Below are positions 25,301 through 35,481 of a stretch of 64,000 bases of DNA, piece after piece; within the stretch, counting starts at the first letter, position 1; every line of letters begins with the position of its first letter. The position numbers and the translations under genes are program-made. The DNA is from Sinomonas sp. R1AF57 (lineage in GTDB: Bacteria > Actinomycetota > Actinomycetes > Actinomycetales > Micrococcaceae). The stretch spans positions 3,626,808 through 3,690,807 of the forward strand of contig NZ_CP022463.1 in the NCBI RefSeq assembly GCF_002224485.1. Direction: 5' to 3'. The notes beneath the pieces are model-generated. The model had not been told where the DNA came from and made no database searches. It saw nothing but the letters and a program-made list of their open reading frames with translations.

Positions 25301-26599
25301 TCAGCCGACGAAGAACCGCTCCGCCGTCTTGGACAGCCGCCACGGGTCCTGCACACCGGCCAGTTCGCGGGCCGAGTGCATCGACAGGAGCGGGATGCCG
25401 ACGTCGACCGTGCGGATCCCGAGGCGCGTGGCCGTGATCGGGCCGATCGTCGAGCCGCACGGCACGTCGTTGTTCGAGACGAACTCCTGGTACGGCACTT
25501 CCGCCTCGCCGCACAGCCGCGCCCACAGCGCAGCCCCCGGCCCGTCGGTCGCATAGCGCTGGTTCGCGTTGATCTTCAGCAGCGGGCCGCCGTTGAGGAG
25601 AGGGTGGTTGGCCGGGTCGTGCCGCTCGGCATAGTTGGGGTGGACAGCGTGGCCGGCGTCCGCGGAGAGGTGCCAGGATGCGGCGAACGCGCGACGGCGC
25701 TCGGTCGCCGACGCGCCGAGGCCGTCGCCGATGCGCCCCAGGACGTCCTCGAGGAAGGGCCCTGCTGCACCGGAGCGGGACGCTGAGCCGACCTCCTCGT
25801 GGTCGAACGCGGCGAGGACGGCGATGGGTTTCGACTCCGCTGCGCTGCGCTCAACCACCGGGTTCGCGTGCTGGGCGAGGAGGGCCGCGAGGCCGGCGTG
25901 GACGGACGAGAGGTTGTCCAGGCGGCCGGACGCGAAGAAGCCGCCGTCGGCCCCGAACACGGCGGGCTCCTGCGTGTCCGCGAGGACGATGTCGTACCCG
26001 CCCACCTCGGCCGGGTCCACGCCCGCCTGCTCGGCCAGCAGCGCGAGCAGGTCCGTCGTCGTGGGGTCCCCCAGCCCCCAGACGGGGTTCATGTGCTGCT
26101 GCTTGCCGAGCTTCAGCCCGTCGTTGACGGCCCGGTCGAGGTGGATCGCGAGCTGGGGGAAGCGCGCGAGGGGACCTGTCGCGACGAGGTGCTGCGCGCC
26201 GTCGTGCGTCACGAGGCGGCCGGCGAGGCGCAGCTCGCGGTCCAGCCACGAGTTCAGGAGCGGGCCGCCGTACACCTCGACGCCGGCCTGCAGCCAGCCG
26301 AGCCGGCCGGTGGTGGGCCTGGGCTTGAGCTTGAAGGTGGGCGAGTCGGTGTGGGCGCCCAGAATGCGGAAGGGCGTGGTGGGCCGGGCGCCGTCGGGCA
26401 CGGTCCACGCGATGAGGGCGCCGTCGCGGACCACGGCGTAGGCGCCGGGGGCGCTCGGCCATTCCTCGGTCTCGGACAGGAGCTCGAAACCCGCCTCCGC
26501 GAGCCGCCGCGCGCCCTCCGCGGCGGCGTGGAAGCTCGACGGCGAGGCCATCACGAAGCGTCCGAGATCCTGGGCGTGGCGGTGCGCGGCGGTAGGCAT
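25301..26599 (-). CDS. apeB: M18-family aminopeptidase
   Basis: A 432-residue metallo-aminopeptidase. The metal-site histidine-aspartate is in ILGAHTDSPTFKLKPRP, further metal ligands lie in AAFDHEEVGSASRSGAAG, and a SADAGHAVHPNY block is present. M18 enzymes (aspartyl aminopeptidase group) remove N-terminal residues, often acidic, from peptides in the cytosol as large homo-oligomers. The length is normal. The minus-strand TAGACT (26606-26611) ends six bases before the ATG with no ribosome site, pointing to a leaderless mRNA. Confidence 0.9.
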   Translation of the reverse strand: MPTAAHRHAQDLGRFVMASPSSFHAAAEGARRLAEAGFELLSETEEWPSAPGAYAVVRDGALIAWTVPDGARPTTPFRILGAHTDSPTFKLKPRPTTGRLGWLQAGVEVYGGPLLNSWLDRELRLAGRLVTHDGAQHLVATGPLARFPQLAIHLDRAVNDGLKLGKQQHMNPVWGLGDPTTTDLLALLAEQAGVDPAEVGGYDIVLADTQEPAVFGADGGFFASGRLDNLSSVHAGLAALLAQHANPVVERSAAESKPIAVLAAFDHEEVGSASRSGAAGPFLEDVLGRIGDGLGASATERRRAFAASWHLSADAGHAVHPNYAERHDPANHPLLNGGPLLKINANQRYATDGPGAALWARLCGEAEVPYQEFVSNNDVPCGSTIGPITATRLGIRTVDVGIPLLSMHSARELAGVQDPWRLSKTAERFFVG

Positions 26600-26637
26600 G
26601 GCTCGAGTCTAGCCAGCGGCCAGCGGCCGGCCTCCCC

Positions 26638-27381
26638 TCACAGCCGCGCGTACCGCTGCACGAAGTTGCGCAGGATCTTCTGCGGCTCGCTCACGCGCGC
26701 TCCCCTGGCCCGCTCCTTGACGGCCTCCGCCTCCTCGGGCGGGAAGTACCCCGAATGCCGGTAGGCATCGATGCGGCGTTCGAGGCCGGCGAGGTCGAGT
26801 TCGGGGTGGAACTGGGTCGCGTAGAGGTTCCGGCGGAAGCGGAACATCTGCACCGGGCACGTGTCCGACCCGGCGAGCAGCGCGGCGTCGGGCGGCAGGC
26901 TCCGTACGGCCTCCTTGTGCCCCACGTAGGCGTCGAACGCGGTGTCCACGCCGGCACAGAGCGGATCGGCGAGCCCGACGGCGGACAGTCTCACCTTCAC
27001 GGGTCCCACCGGTTCCCCGAAGCGGCGGTCGACGACGGCGCCGCGGTGCGTCCCGAGGAGCCCGACGCCGTAGCACGCGCCGAAGAAGGGGAAGTCCTCG
27101 GCCACGATCTGGTCCAGGAGCACCCGGATGTCCGCCTCGACGCGCTTCTGCAGCGGCGACTTCTCCCAGACCGGATCGGATGCGGTGAACGGGCTCCCGC
27201 CGAGGATCACGCCCGAGTAGTCCTCAAGGCGGATCTCCGGCAGCGGCGCGGCCTCCGCACGGACGCGGTGCAGCTGCTCCGGGGCGAGGCCGCCGTAGGC
27301 GCAGAAGGCACGGTACTCGTCGTCGGCGACCTCGTCGTGGTCGCGGGAGCCGATCAGGAGGAAGGGCCTCATGGGGGCCAT
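26638..27381 (-). CDS. Class I glutamine amidotransferase-like protein
   Basis: A 247-residue protein with the class I GATase fold. The nucleophile is Cys103 in FFGACYGVGLLG, and the partner histidine and acid are in ATQFHPELD. It resembles the stand-alone GMP-synthase-type amidotransferases found in many actinobacteria, whose acceptor is unknown; it is not the full GuaA. Start 27381 is chosen for the longer N-terminus; a second ATG at 27372 is nearly as good. It is separated by 65 bases from the downstream M18 gene, which has its own promoter. Confidence 0.8.
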   Translation of the reverse strand: MAPMRPFLLIGSRDHDEVADDEYRAFCAYGGLAPEQLHRVRAEAAPLPEIRLEDYSGVILGGSPFTASDPVWEKSPLQKRVEADIRVLLDQIVAEDFPFFGACYGVGLLGTHRGAVVDRRFGEPVGPVKVRLSAVGLADPLCAGVDTAFDAYVGHKEAVRSLPPDAALLAGSDTCPVQMFRFRRNLYATQFHPELDLAGLERRIDAYRHSGYFPPEEAEAVKERARGARVSEPQKILRNFVQRYARL

Positions 27382-27446
27382 TGTCGTCCCGGACGGGCAC
27401 CGCGTCACGCGGCGCAGGGAAATGACCCCTCAGCGCAGGGGGCGGT

Positions 27447-28160
27447 TCAGTAGTCCGGGTTGCTGGGAATGATGAGCCCGGTCTCGTAGCCGTAGACGAC
27501 CGCCTGCACGCGGTCCCGCAGGTGCAGCTTGGTGAGGATGCGCCGCACGTGGCTCTTCACGGTGGCTTCGGAGAGGAAGAAGCGGTGCGCGATCTCGGCG
27601 TTGCTCAGGCCCTCGCAGATGGTGCGGAGGACCTCGAGCTCCCGAGGTGTGAGGTCCTTCAGCAGCGGGTCCGGGGCGGGCTGGGCAGCCGGAGGGCCCG
27701 CGCCCTGGCCGCGCACGAAGGTCTCGAGGAGCCGCTGGGTCACGCGCGGGCTCACGACGGCGTCGCCGCTCGCCACGAGGCGCACGGCGGTCACGAGCTC
27801 GGCGGGGGCGACGTCCTTGAGCAGGAACGCCGACGCGCCGGCCTGCAGGCCGGCGAACGCGTACTCGTCGAGGTCGAACGTGGTGAGGATGATGACGCGG
27901 GCGGCGCTGTGCGCCGCGGCGATCTGCCTCGTGGCCTCGATCCCGTCCATGACCGGCATGCGCACGTCCATGAGCACGACGTCGGGCGCGAGCTCCGCGG
28001 TGAGCCGCACGGCCTCGGCGCCGTCGCCGGCCTCGCCGACCACCTCGATGCCGTCCTCGGACTCGAGGACGAGGCGGAAGCCCATCCGCAGCAGCGGCTG
28101 GTCGTCGACGAGCAGGAGCCTCAGCGTCCCGTCCCCGGCTCCGTCGCCAGCCTCCGTCAT
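27447..28160 (-). CDS. NarL/LuxR-family response regulator
   Basis: A 237-residue response regulator. The receiver domain has the acidic pair DD near residue 19, phosphorylatable Asp65 (VVLMDVRMP) and the lysine in FLLKDV. A linker precedes the LuxR-type helix-turn-helix (LTPRELEVLRTICEGLSNAE to RILTKLHLRDR). Its gene overlaps the histidine kinase by four bases (ATGA). It is the last gene of the operon ABC-2 ATPase, permease, kinase, regulator, so it probably activates that operon in response to a membrane or antimicrobial stress sensed by the kinase. Confidence 0.92.
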   Translation of the reverse strand: MTEAGDGAGDGTLRLLLVDDQPLLRMGFRLVLESEDGIEVVGEAGDGAEAVRLTAELAPDVVLMDVRMPVMDGIEATRQIAAAHSAARVIILTTFDLDEYAFAGLQAGASAFLLKDVAPAELVTAVRLVASGDAVVSPRVTQRLLETFVRGQGAGPPAAQPAPDPLLKDLTPRELEVLRTICEGLSNAEIAHRFFLSEATVKSHVRRILTKLHLRDRVQAVVYGYETGLIIPSNPDY

Positions 28161-29377
28161 GCGTCCCCCTCGTTCCAGTGCAGCGTGGCCTCCACGACCC
28201 ATCCTCCCCCGTCCCGCGGACCCGCGTGCAGCGTCCCGCCGTACAGCGCCGCGCGTTCCCGCATGCCCGCGATCCCGCCCCCGGTGCCGAGGCGGGCCGA
28301 CCCGCCGTCCCGCGCTGCGCCGTCGTTCTCGACACGGATCCGCACGGTGCCCCCCTCCCGGGCCACCTCGACCCCCACCCGTCCGACGGCGCGCGCGTAC
28401 CGCAGCGCGTTCGTCAGCGACTCCTGCACGATCCGGTACACCGCGAGCTGGAACGCCGGGTCGGCCGGCAACGGCGCACCGGTGAGGGTCAGGGCGGCGG
28501 GGAGGCCCGCAGTGCGGAAGCCCGCGACGAGCGACTGGAGGCTCTCCGTCCCGGGTGAGGGCGTGCGGCTCGCGTCCCCGGAGTCCTCGCGCAGGACTCC
28601 GAGGACCCGACGCATGTCCGACAGGGCGGTGCGGCCGGTGCGCGACAGCTCCCCGAGGACGTCCTGCGCCCGCACAGGGTCCTTGCCCGTCACCTTCGCC
28701 GCGCCGTCGCTCAGGGCGATCATGACCGTCAGGGAGTGCGCCACGACGTCGTGCATCTCGCGGGCGATCCGGTTGCGCTCCTGCGCCGAGGCGAGCTCGG
28801 CGTGCCGCATGGCCCAGGCGCGCACCTCGGCCTGGTGCTCGCGCGTGCCGCGGACCCAGATGCCCAATCCCGCGGCGAGCAGGTCCATGAGGAGCACGGA
28901 GACGGCCGCGACCAGGCCCACGTACCGCGCGTTGTCCGGGATCTCCGGGCCGTGGGGGGTGTAGACGAACGCGTAGTACACGGACGCGGGCACCGAGGCG
29001 AGGACCGAGGCCCCGAACGCGACCGGAGCAGGGGCCACGACGGCCACGGCATAGAGCGCGAAGAAGATCGCCGCGCTCATCACCGAACTGTTCGGCGACT
29101 GGTAGAGCAGGGCAGCGTCGATCGCGACGGTGACGACGAGGACCGCCCACGGGGAGCGGCGCCGCCCGGCGAGGGCGACCTGCTGGATCCCCAGGAGGGC
29201 GAACAGCCACCAGCGCCCGTGCACGGCGAGCTCGACGAGCAGCGGCACGGCAAGGAACACCGCGGCACCCACGACAATCCAGTCCATTGTCAGCGGGTGG
29301 TCGGCGAGGTACGCGCGGACGCGGCCCCGCCGTGGCGGGACCGCGAACGCGGTGGACGGCGCGGGTGGCGCGTGCAC
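28157..29377 (-). CDS. Sensor histidine kinase (HisKA_3 type)
   Basis: A 406-residue membrane kinase. Five or so N-terminal membrane helices (about residues 25-175) lead to the dimerisation/phosphoacceptor motif QERNRIAREMHDVVAHSLTV and a C-terminal ATP-binding domain with LGTGGGIAGMRERAALYGG. It pairs with the downstream NarL-type regulator. The GTG at 29377 is preferred because AGGAGAGGAA lies immediately upstream; the longer open frame has no such site. No large extracellular sensor domain is present, so the signal is probably sensed in the membrane or relayed by the ABC transporter encoded upstream. Confidence 0.9.
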   Translation of the reverse strand: MHAPPAPSTAFAVPPRRGRVRAYLADHPLTMDWIVVGAAVFLAVPLLVELAVHGRWWLFALLGIQQVALAGRRRSPWAVLVVTVAIDAALLYQSPNSSVMSAAIFFALYAVAVVAPAPVAFGASVLASVPASVYYAFVYTPHGPEIPDNARYVGLVAAVSVLLMDLLAAGLGIWVRGTREHQAEVRAWAMRHAELASAQERNRIAREMHDVVAHSLTVMIALSDGAAKVTGKDPVRAQDVLGELSRTGRTALSDMRRVLGVLREDSGDASRTPSPGTESLQSLVAGFRTAGLPAALTLTGAPLPADPAFQLAVYRIVQESLTNALRYARAVGRVGVEVAREGGTVRIRVENDGAARDGGSARLGTGGGIAGMRERAALYGGTLHAGPRDGGGWVVEATLHWNEGDA

Positions 29378-29406
29378 TTCCTCTCCTGGCTTGTCCGGGC
29401 TCGTTC

Positions 29407-31256
<1,850 letters not shown>

Positions 31257-31462
31257 GACACTCCCCTTGGGTTCGCTGTGGATCGACACCTCCACGCTAG
31301 GCCGCTCAGGGGGCCGCCGCGACGCCCGCGAGGATGAACCTTCCGGGCCGTCGCCGCCCCGTATCCTCCCCAAGGATGAATTGTGCCCTCGGGCACGCCC
31401 CATTCAGCCTTCCCCGAGTGCCTGCACAGCCCTCGCATAGCCTGACGCCCTACGGTTCTGGC

Positions 31463-33055
31463 GTGAACCGCCGAACCATCGTGATCAACAGCGCCCTCGG
31501 CGCGGCTGCACTGCTGCTGAGCGGGGGCATCTGGGCCACCGTCTCTGCGACCGCGCGCCCTGCCAGCGCCGTGAGCAGCAGGACGGTTGCCGTCTCGCGG
31601 GCCTCGCTCGACCAGACCGCGACCGCCTCCGGAAGCGTCTCCTCCTCGACGACCACGAGCGTGGGTGGCGGCAACTGCACGGGGGCTGTCACCGCGGTCA
31701 AGGTCGCGGTGGGCCAGAGCGTCAAGGCGGGCGACGAGCTCGTGGACCTCGACCCCACCAGTGCCCAGAACGCGGTCGACTCTGCGCGGGCGCAGCTCGA
31801 CGCCGCGAACGCCCAGGCCGGGCAGCAGGCGGCGGGTGCGGCGAACGCCGTGGCCCAGGCCCAGCAGCAGGTCACGAATGCCCAGCAGACCCAGGCCCTC
31901 GACGCCCAGCAGCAGGCCGCGGCCGTCGCGGCGGCCCAGAAGCAGGTCGACGCGGACCAGGGGACGGTCGCCCAGGACCAGGCGGCCGCCTCGGCCAGCC
32001 CGAGCAGCACGGCGGCGGCCAACGCGCTGACGGCGGCGCAGACGCAGCTGACGAAGGACCAGCAGGCGCTGACGCAGGCGCAGAACCAGCAGGCCTCCTC
32101 GGCCCTCAAGGACCAGCAGCAGCTCGCGTCGGCGAACGTCTCGCTCACCTCCGCCCAGAACTCGCAGGCCAACGCGGCACCGGCGAACACGACGAGCGCC
32201 CAGATCGCGCTCACGACCGCGCAGGGCACTCTGGCCGAGTGCGTGGTGAAGGCGCCGGCCGACGGGACGGTGACCGCCGTGGGTGCGGTCGTGGGCGCCG
32301 GCGGGTCAGCCGGATCCGGCGGGTCAGGCGCGTCCGGCTCCTCGGGGGCATCGGGCGGCTCCGGCTCCTCGGGCGGCTCCGGCTCAGGCAGCACGGGCGG
32401 GGCCGCGGCGGCGACTGGCGGCTCAGGCAGCTCGGCAGGACTCGTGACGCTGAGCGACACGGCCCACCTCCAGGTGAGTGCGGCGTTCTCGGAGTCGGAC
32501 GTCGCCGCGATGAAGGTCGGCCAGGCGGCCACCCTGAGCTTCCCCGCGCTCAAGGCCGACGCCGTCGCCGCACCCGTGACGGGCAAGGTCACCTCGATCG
32601 CGGCGACCTCGACCACCACGAACGGCGTCGTGACCTACGCCGTGACGGCGTCGATCGCGAACCCGCCCGCCGTCGTGCGGCTCGGCGAGAGCGCCACCGT
32701 GGCGGTCACGACGGCGTCGGCGGACAACGCGCTCGTGGTGCCGACCCTCGCGATCACCACCGCGGGCACCCGCCAGACCGTGACCGTACGGCGCGACGGC
32801 GCGGACACTCCGGTCACCGTGACGACCGGCATCACGGCCAACGGCCGCACCCAGGTGCTCACGGGGCTCGGCGAGGGCGACGAGATCGTCCTGCCCAGCG
32901 TCACCGGCACCACGGACACGCCAACCCAGAGCCCCCGCGGTCTGTTCGGCGGCGGGGCCGGTGGCAGCGGCGGGACAAACGGCAACGGCGGGACGAACGG
33001 CAACGGCGCACGAGGGGGCACGGGTGGCGGCAGCAACTCCGGCACCGGCCGCTGA
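31463..33055 (+). CDS. MacA/HlyD-like periplasmic adaptor (efflux subunit)
   Basis: A 530-residue membrane-fusion protein. One N-terminal membrane anchor (ALGAAALLLSGGIWATVSA) leads to a biotinyl-lipoyl half (GGNCTGAVTAVKVAVGQSVK), an exceptionally long Ala/Gln-rich coiled-coil hairpin (about residues 115-260), a Gly/Ser low-complexity stretch (about 280-325), the second lipoyl half and a beta-barrel. A Gly/Asn/Thr-rich tail ends the protein. It would bridge the MacB-like ABC transporter to the cell envelope. TACGGT (31451-31456) ends six bases before the GTG with no ribosome site, so it is predicted leaderless. The 3' end overlaps the next gene by 32 bases. Confidence 0.88.
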   Translation: MNRRTIVINSALGAAALLLSGGIWATVSATARPASAVSSRTVAVSRASLDQTATASGSVSSSTTTSVGGGNCTGAVTAVKVAVGQSVKAGDELVDLDPTSAQNAVDSARAQLDAANAQAGQQAAGAANAVAQAQQQVTNAQQTQALDAQQQAAAVAAAQKQVDADQGTVAQDQAAASASPSSTAAANALTAAQTQLTKDQQALTQAQNQQASSALKDQQQLASANVSLTSAQNSQANAAPANTTSAQIALTTAQGTLAECVVKAPADGTVTAVGAVVGAGGSAGSGGSGASGSSGASGGSGSSGGSGSGSTGGAAAATGGSGSSAGLVTLSDTAHLQVSAAFSESDVAAMKVGQAATLSFPALKADAVAAPVTGKVTSIAATSTTTNGVVTYAVTASIANPPAVVRLGESATVAVTTASADNALVVPTLAITTAGTRQTVTVRRDGADTPVTVTTGITANGRTQVLTGLGEGDEIVLPSVTGTTDTPTQSPRGLFGGGAGGSGGTNGNGGTNGNGARGGTGGGSNSGTGR

Positions 33056-33830
33056 CGCGGCGGGCGGCGTCGCCACCGCGGCTCTGGGACCCGGTCGGCC
33101 GGGACGGCGGCCGCGACCGGTCATCGCGCTCAGGGACGTGCGGAAGGTCTACGGCCAGGGAGAGGCGGAGGTCCGGGCGCTCGACAGCGTGCGCCTCACC
33201 ATCGGCCGCGGCGAGTTCGTGGCCATCGTCGGCGCCTCCGGGTCGGGGAAGTCGACCATGATGAACATCATCGGCTGCCTCGACGCCCCCACCCACGGGC
33301 AGTACCTCATGGACGGGATCGCCACGGGCGAGCTCGACGAGTTCCAGCTCGCCCAGATCCGCAACCGCAAGATCGGCTTCGTGTTCCAGAGCTTCAACCT
33401 CATCGCCCGGACGCGGGCCGTGGACAACGTGGCGATGCCCCTCGCCTACCGCGGAGTTCCCCGCCGCGAACGGCACGCCCGCGCGCTCGAGGCGCTCGAC
33501 GCCGTCGGCCTCTCCCCGCGCGCCGGGCACCTTCCCTCGCAGCTCTCGGGCGGCCAGCAGCAGCGCGTCGCGATCGCCCGGGCGCTCGTGGGTGAGCCCG
33601 TCCTGCTCCTCGCGGACGAACCGACCGGTGCACTCGACTCCCGCTCCTCGCACGAGATCCTCGATCTCTTCGACGCCCTCCACGCGCGCGGCCGCACGAT
33701 CGTCATGATCACGCACGAGCCCGATGTCGCGGCCCGCGCCGAGCGCGTCGTCCGGATGCAGGACGGCCGGATCATCGGGGACTCGGCAGCGTCCCCGGCA
33801 GGCAGCGGCACGCAGGGAGGCACGGCGTGA
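33024..33830 (+). CDS. MacB-like ABC transporter ATP-binding protein
   Basis: A 268-residue ATPase of the LolD/MacB group. After an Ala-rich N-terminal tail come Walker A GASGSGKSTMMNIIG, the Q-loop, signature LSGGQQQRVAIARAL, Walker B VLLLADEPTGALD and the switch in MITHE. It powers the permease encoded next. The GTG at 33024 is chosen because GAGGGGG lies six bases upstream; it lies inside the end of the MacA-like gene. The overlap (32 bases) and the GTGA overlap with the permease argue for tight translational coupling of the three subunits. Confidence 0.92.
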   Translation: MAAATPAPAADAAGGVATAALGPGRPGRRPRPVIALRDVRKVYGQGEAEVRALDSVRLTIGRGEFVAIVGASGSGKSTMMNIIGCLDAPTHGQYLMDGIATGELDEFQLAQIRNRKIGFVFQSFNLIARTRAVDNVAMPLAYRGVPRRERHARALEALDAVGLSPRAGHLPSQLSGGQQQRVAIARALVGEPVLLLADEPTGALDSRSSHEILDLFDALHARGRTIVMITHEPDVAARAERVVRMQDGRIIGDSAASPAGSGTQGGTA

Positions 33831-35056
33831 TCGCCGAGGCGGTCCGGTTCGCCCTCTCCGGCATCGCGGCCAACAAGATGCGCTCGGTCCTCACCACGCT
33901 CGGCATCGTGATCGGGATCAGCGCAGTCATCACCCTCCTCGCCGTGGGCGCAGGCACCACGAACATGATCAAGGACCAGATCGGGCGGCTCGGCACCAAC
34001 GTGCTCACCGTGAACCGCGCCGTCGCGACGGGCGGCCGCACCACCGGCGGAAGCGCGACGGCGGTCCGCACCCGGTCCACGTTCCTCACCACCGGGGACC
34101 AGCAGTCCCTCGACGACCCAGTCCTCGCGCCGGACATCGCCACGACAGCCCCCGTGGTCCAGGCCCAGTCCGTCACCGCCGCCCTCGGTTCGTCCACGCA
34201 CTCGATCGCGTCGACGCTGGGCACCACGCCGTCGTACTTCGGAATCACGGCGTTCACGGCCGCTGCGGGCCGGGTGCTCGACGACGCGGACGCAGGCCAG
34301 CCCGTCGTCGTGCTCGGCAACAGCGTGGCGGCCGACCTCGCCCAGGACGTCTCCTCGCTCGTGGGGCAGACCGTCACGCTCAACAGCCAGAACTTCACGG
34401 TGGCAGGGGTGCTCGCCCCCAAGGGGACGAGCGGGCTCAACGATCCGGACGACGTCGCGATGGTGCCGATCCAGACGGCGCAGGGGACGTTCACGGGCTA
34501 TACCCAGAGCCTGTCCTCCATCGCGGTCCAGGCCAAGAGCGCGGACGTCATGACCCAGGCGCAGAACGAGATCCAGCAGATCCTCGACGCCCGGCACCAG
34601 GTCACCTCCGACAACCGTGACTACCAGGTCCGCAACCAGGCCCAGGTCCTCTCCACGGCCACCTCGACGACCCAGACCCTTACGATCCTCCTCGGGGCGG
34701 TCGCGGGGATCAGCCTGCTCGTGGGCGGGATCGGGGTCATGAACATCATGCTCGTGACGGTGACGGAGCGGACGCGCGAGATCGGGATCCGCAAGGCCAT
34801 CGGTGCGACCCGCGGGAACATCGTGCTGCAGTTCCTCGTCGAGTCACTCATCATCTCGGTGCTCGGCGGACTGGTCGGGATCCTCCTGGGCTTCGGTGCC
34901 TCGGCGTTCCAGCTCTTCGGGATCCAGCCGGAGGTGCAGTGGTGGACCGTGTGGCTCAGCGTGGCCGTATCCGCTGGGATCGGGCTGGTGTTCGGCATCT
35001 ATCCCGCGAACAAGGCCGCCAAGCTCCGCCCCATCGACGCCCTCCGCTATGAATAG
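33827..35056 (+). CDS. MacB-like ABC transporter permease
   Basis: A 409-residue permease. One N-terminal helix (MRSVLTTLGIVIGISAVITL) is followed by a large extracytoplasmic domain (about residues 50-275) and three C-terminal helices with the FtsX/MacB signature TVTERTREIGIRKAIGATRG. Together with the adaptor and ATPase upstream it forms a tripartite exporter, perhaps for peptides or lipids. The GTG overlaps the ATPase stop (GTGA) with GGGAGG upstream. It is typical of actinobacterial MacB permeases in length. Confidence 0.92.
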   Translation: MIAEAVRFALSGIAANKMRSVLTTLGIVIGISAVITLLAVGAGTTNMIKDQIGRLGTNVLTVNRAVATGGRTTGGSATAVRTRSTFLTTGDQQSLDDPVLAPDIATTAPVVQAQSVTAALGSSTHSIASTLGTTPSYFGITAFTAAAGRVLDDADAGQPVVVLGNSVAADLAQDVSSLVGQTVTLNSQNFTVAGVLAPKGTSGLNDPDDVAMVPIQTAQGTFTGYTQSLSSIAVQAKSADVMTQAQNEIQQILDARHQVTSDNRDYQVRNQAQVLSTATSTTQTLTILLGAVAGISLLVGGIGVMNIMLVTVTERTREIGIRKAIGATRGNIVLQFLVESLIISVLGGLVGILLGFGASAFQLFGIQPEVQWWTVWLSVAVSAGIGLVFGIYPANKAAKLRPIDALRYE

Positions 35057-35444
35057 AGCCGCCATGACAGAGCCCTTCCCTGAGACCACTGCCCCCACGG
35101 AGCGCATCTCCCCGTTGCCCACAGCGGTCGGGGACGCCTTCGACGAGCCGGAGGACCAGGAATTCGTCCCGGCTCCGCGCTGGCGCCCCGGGAGGGCCAC
35201 GAAGGTCCTCGCCGGCGTCTGCCTCGTCCTGGCTGGGGGCCTCGGCGGGGCTGGTCTGCAGAAGGCCGTGGACGCGCGCTCGGGCGCGGCTGGACGTGCG
35301 GGCCAGTTCCAGGTCGGAACGCAGAGCGGCGGCACCGGTGCGGGCGACCAGACGGGCAGCACCGATCGCCGCGGCCAGCGGTCGCAGGCTCCCTCCAGCC
35401 CCAGCCCGTCGGCGCTTCCGTCCACAGCGGCGTCCGGTTCCTGA
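35049..35444 (+). CDS. Small membrane protein, fourth gene of the MacAB-like operon
   Basis: A 131-residue protein: an acidic N-terminal tail of about 45 residues, one membrane helix (TKVLAGVCLVLAGGLGGAGL), then a Gly/Ser/Thr/Pro-rich extracytoplasmic tail. No family is recognised. The ATG overlaps the stop of the permease gene (ATGAATAG); an ATG at 35064 is an alternative. Its position suggests an accessory or assembly part of the exporter. A palindromic hairpin follows. Confidence 0.62.
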   Translation: MNRAAMTEPFPETTAPTERISPLPTAVGDAFDEPEDQEFVPAPRWRPGRATKVLAGVCLVLAGGLGGAGLQKAVDARSGAAGRAGQFQVGTQSGGTGAGDQTGSTDRRGQRSQAPSSPSPSALPSTAASGS

Positions 35445-35446
35445 CG

Positions 35447-35481
35447 GCCCGCTCACGACGGCGGGCTGACGGCGCCGTCAG
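35447..35481. terminator. Probable bidirectional terminator
   Basis: GCCCGC-N8-GCGGGC (35447-35466) runs into a perfect 16-bp palindrome CTGACGGCGCCGTCAG (35466-35481). The latter contains the stop codon of the converging PAP2-kinase gene. Position between convergent genes suggests termination from both sides. Confidence 0.5.
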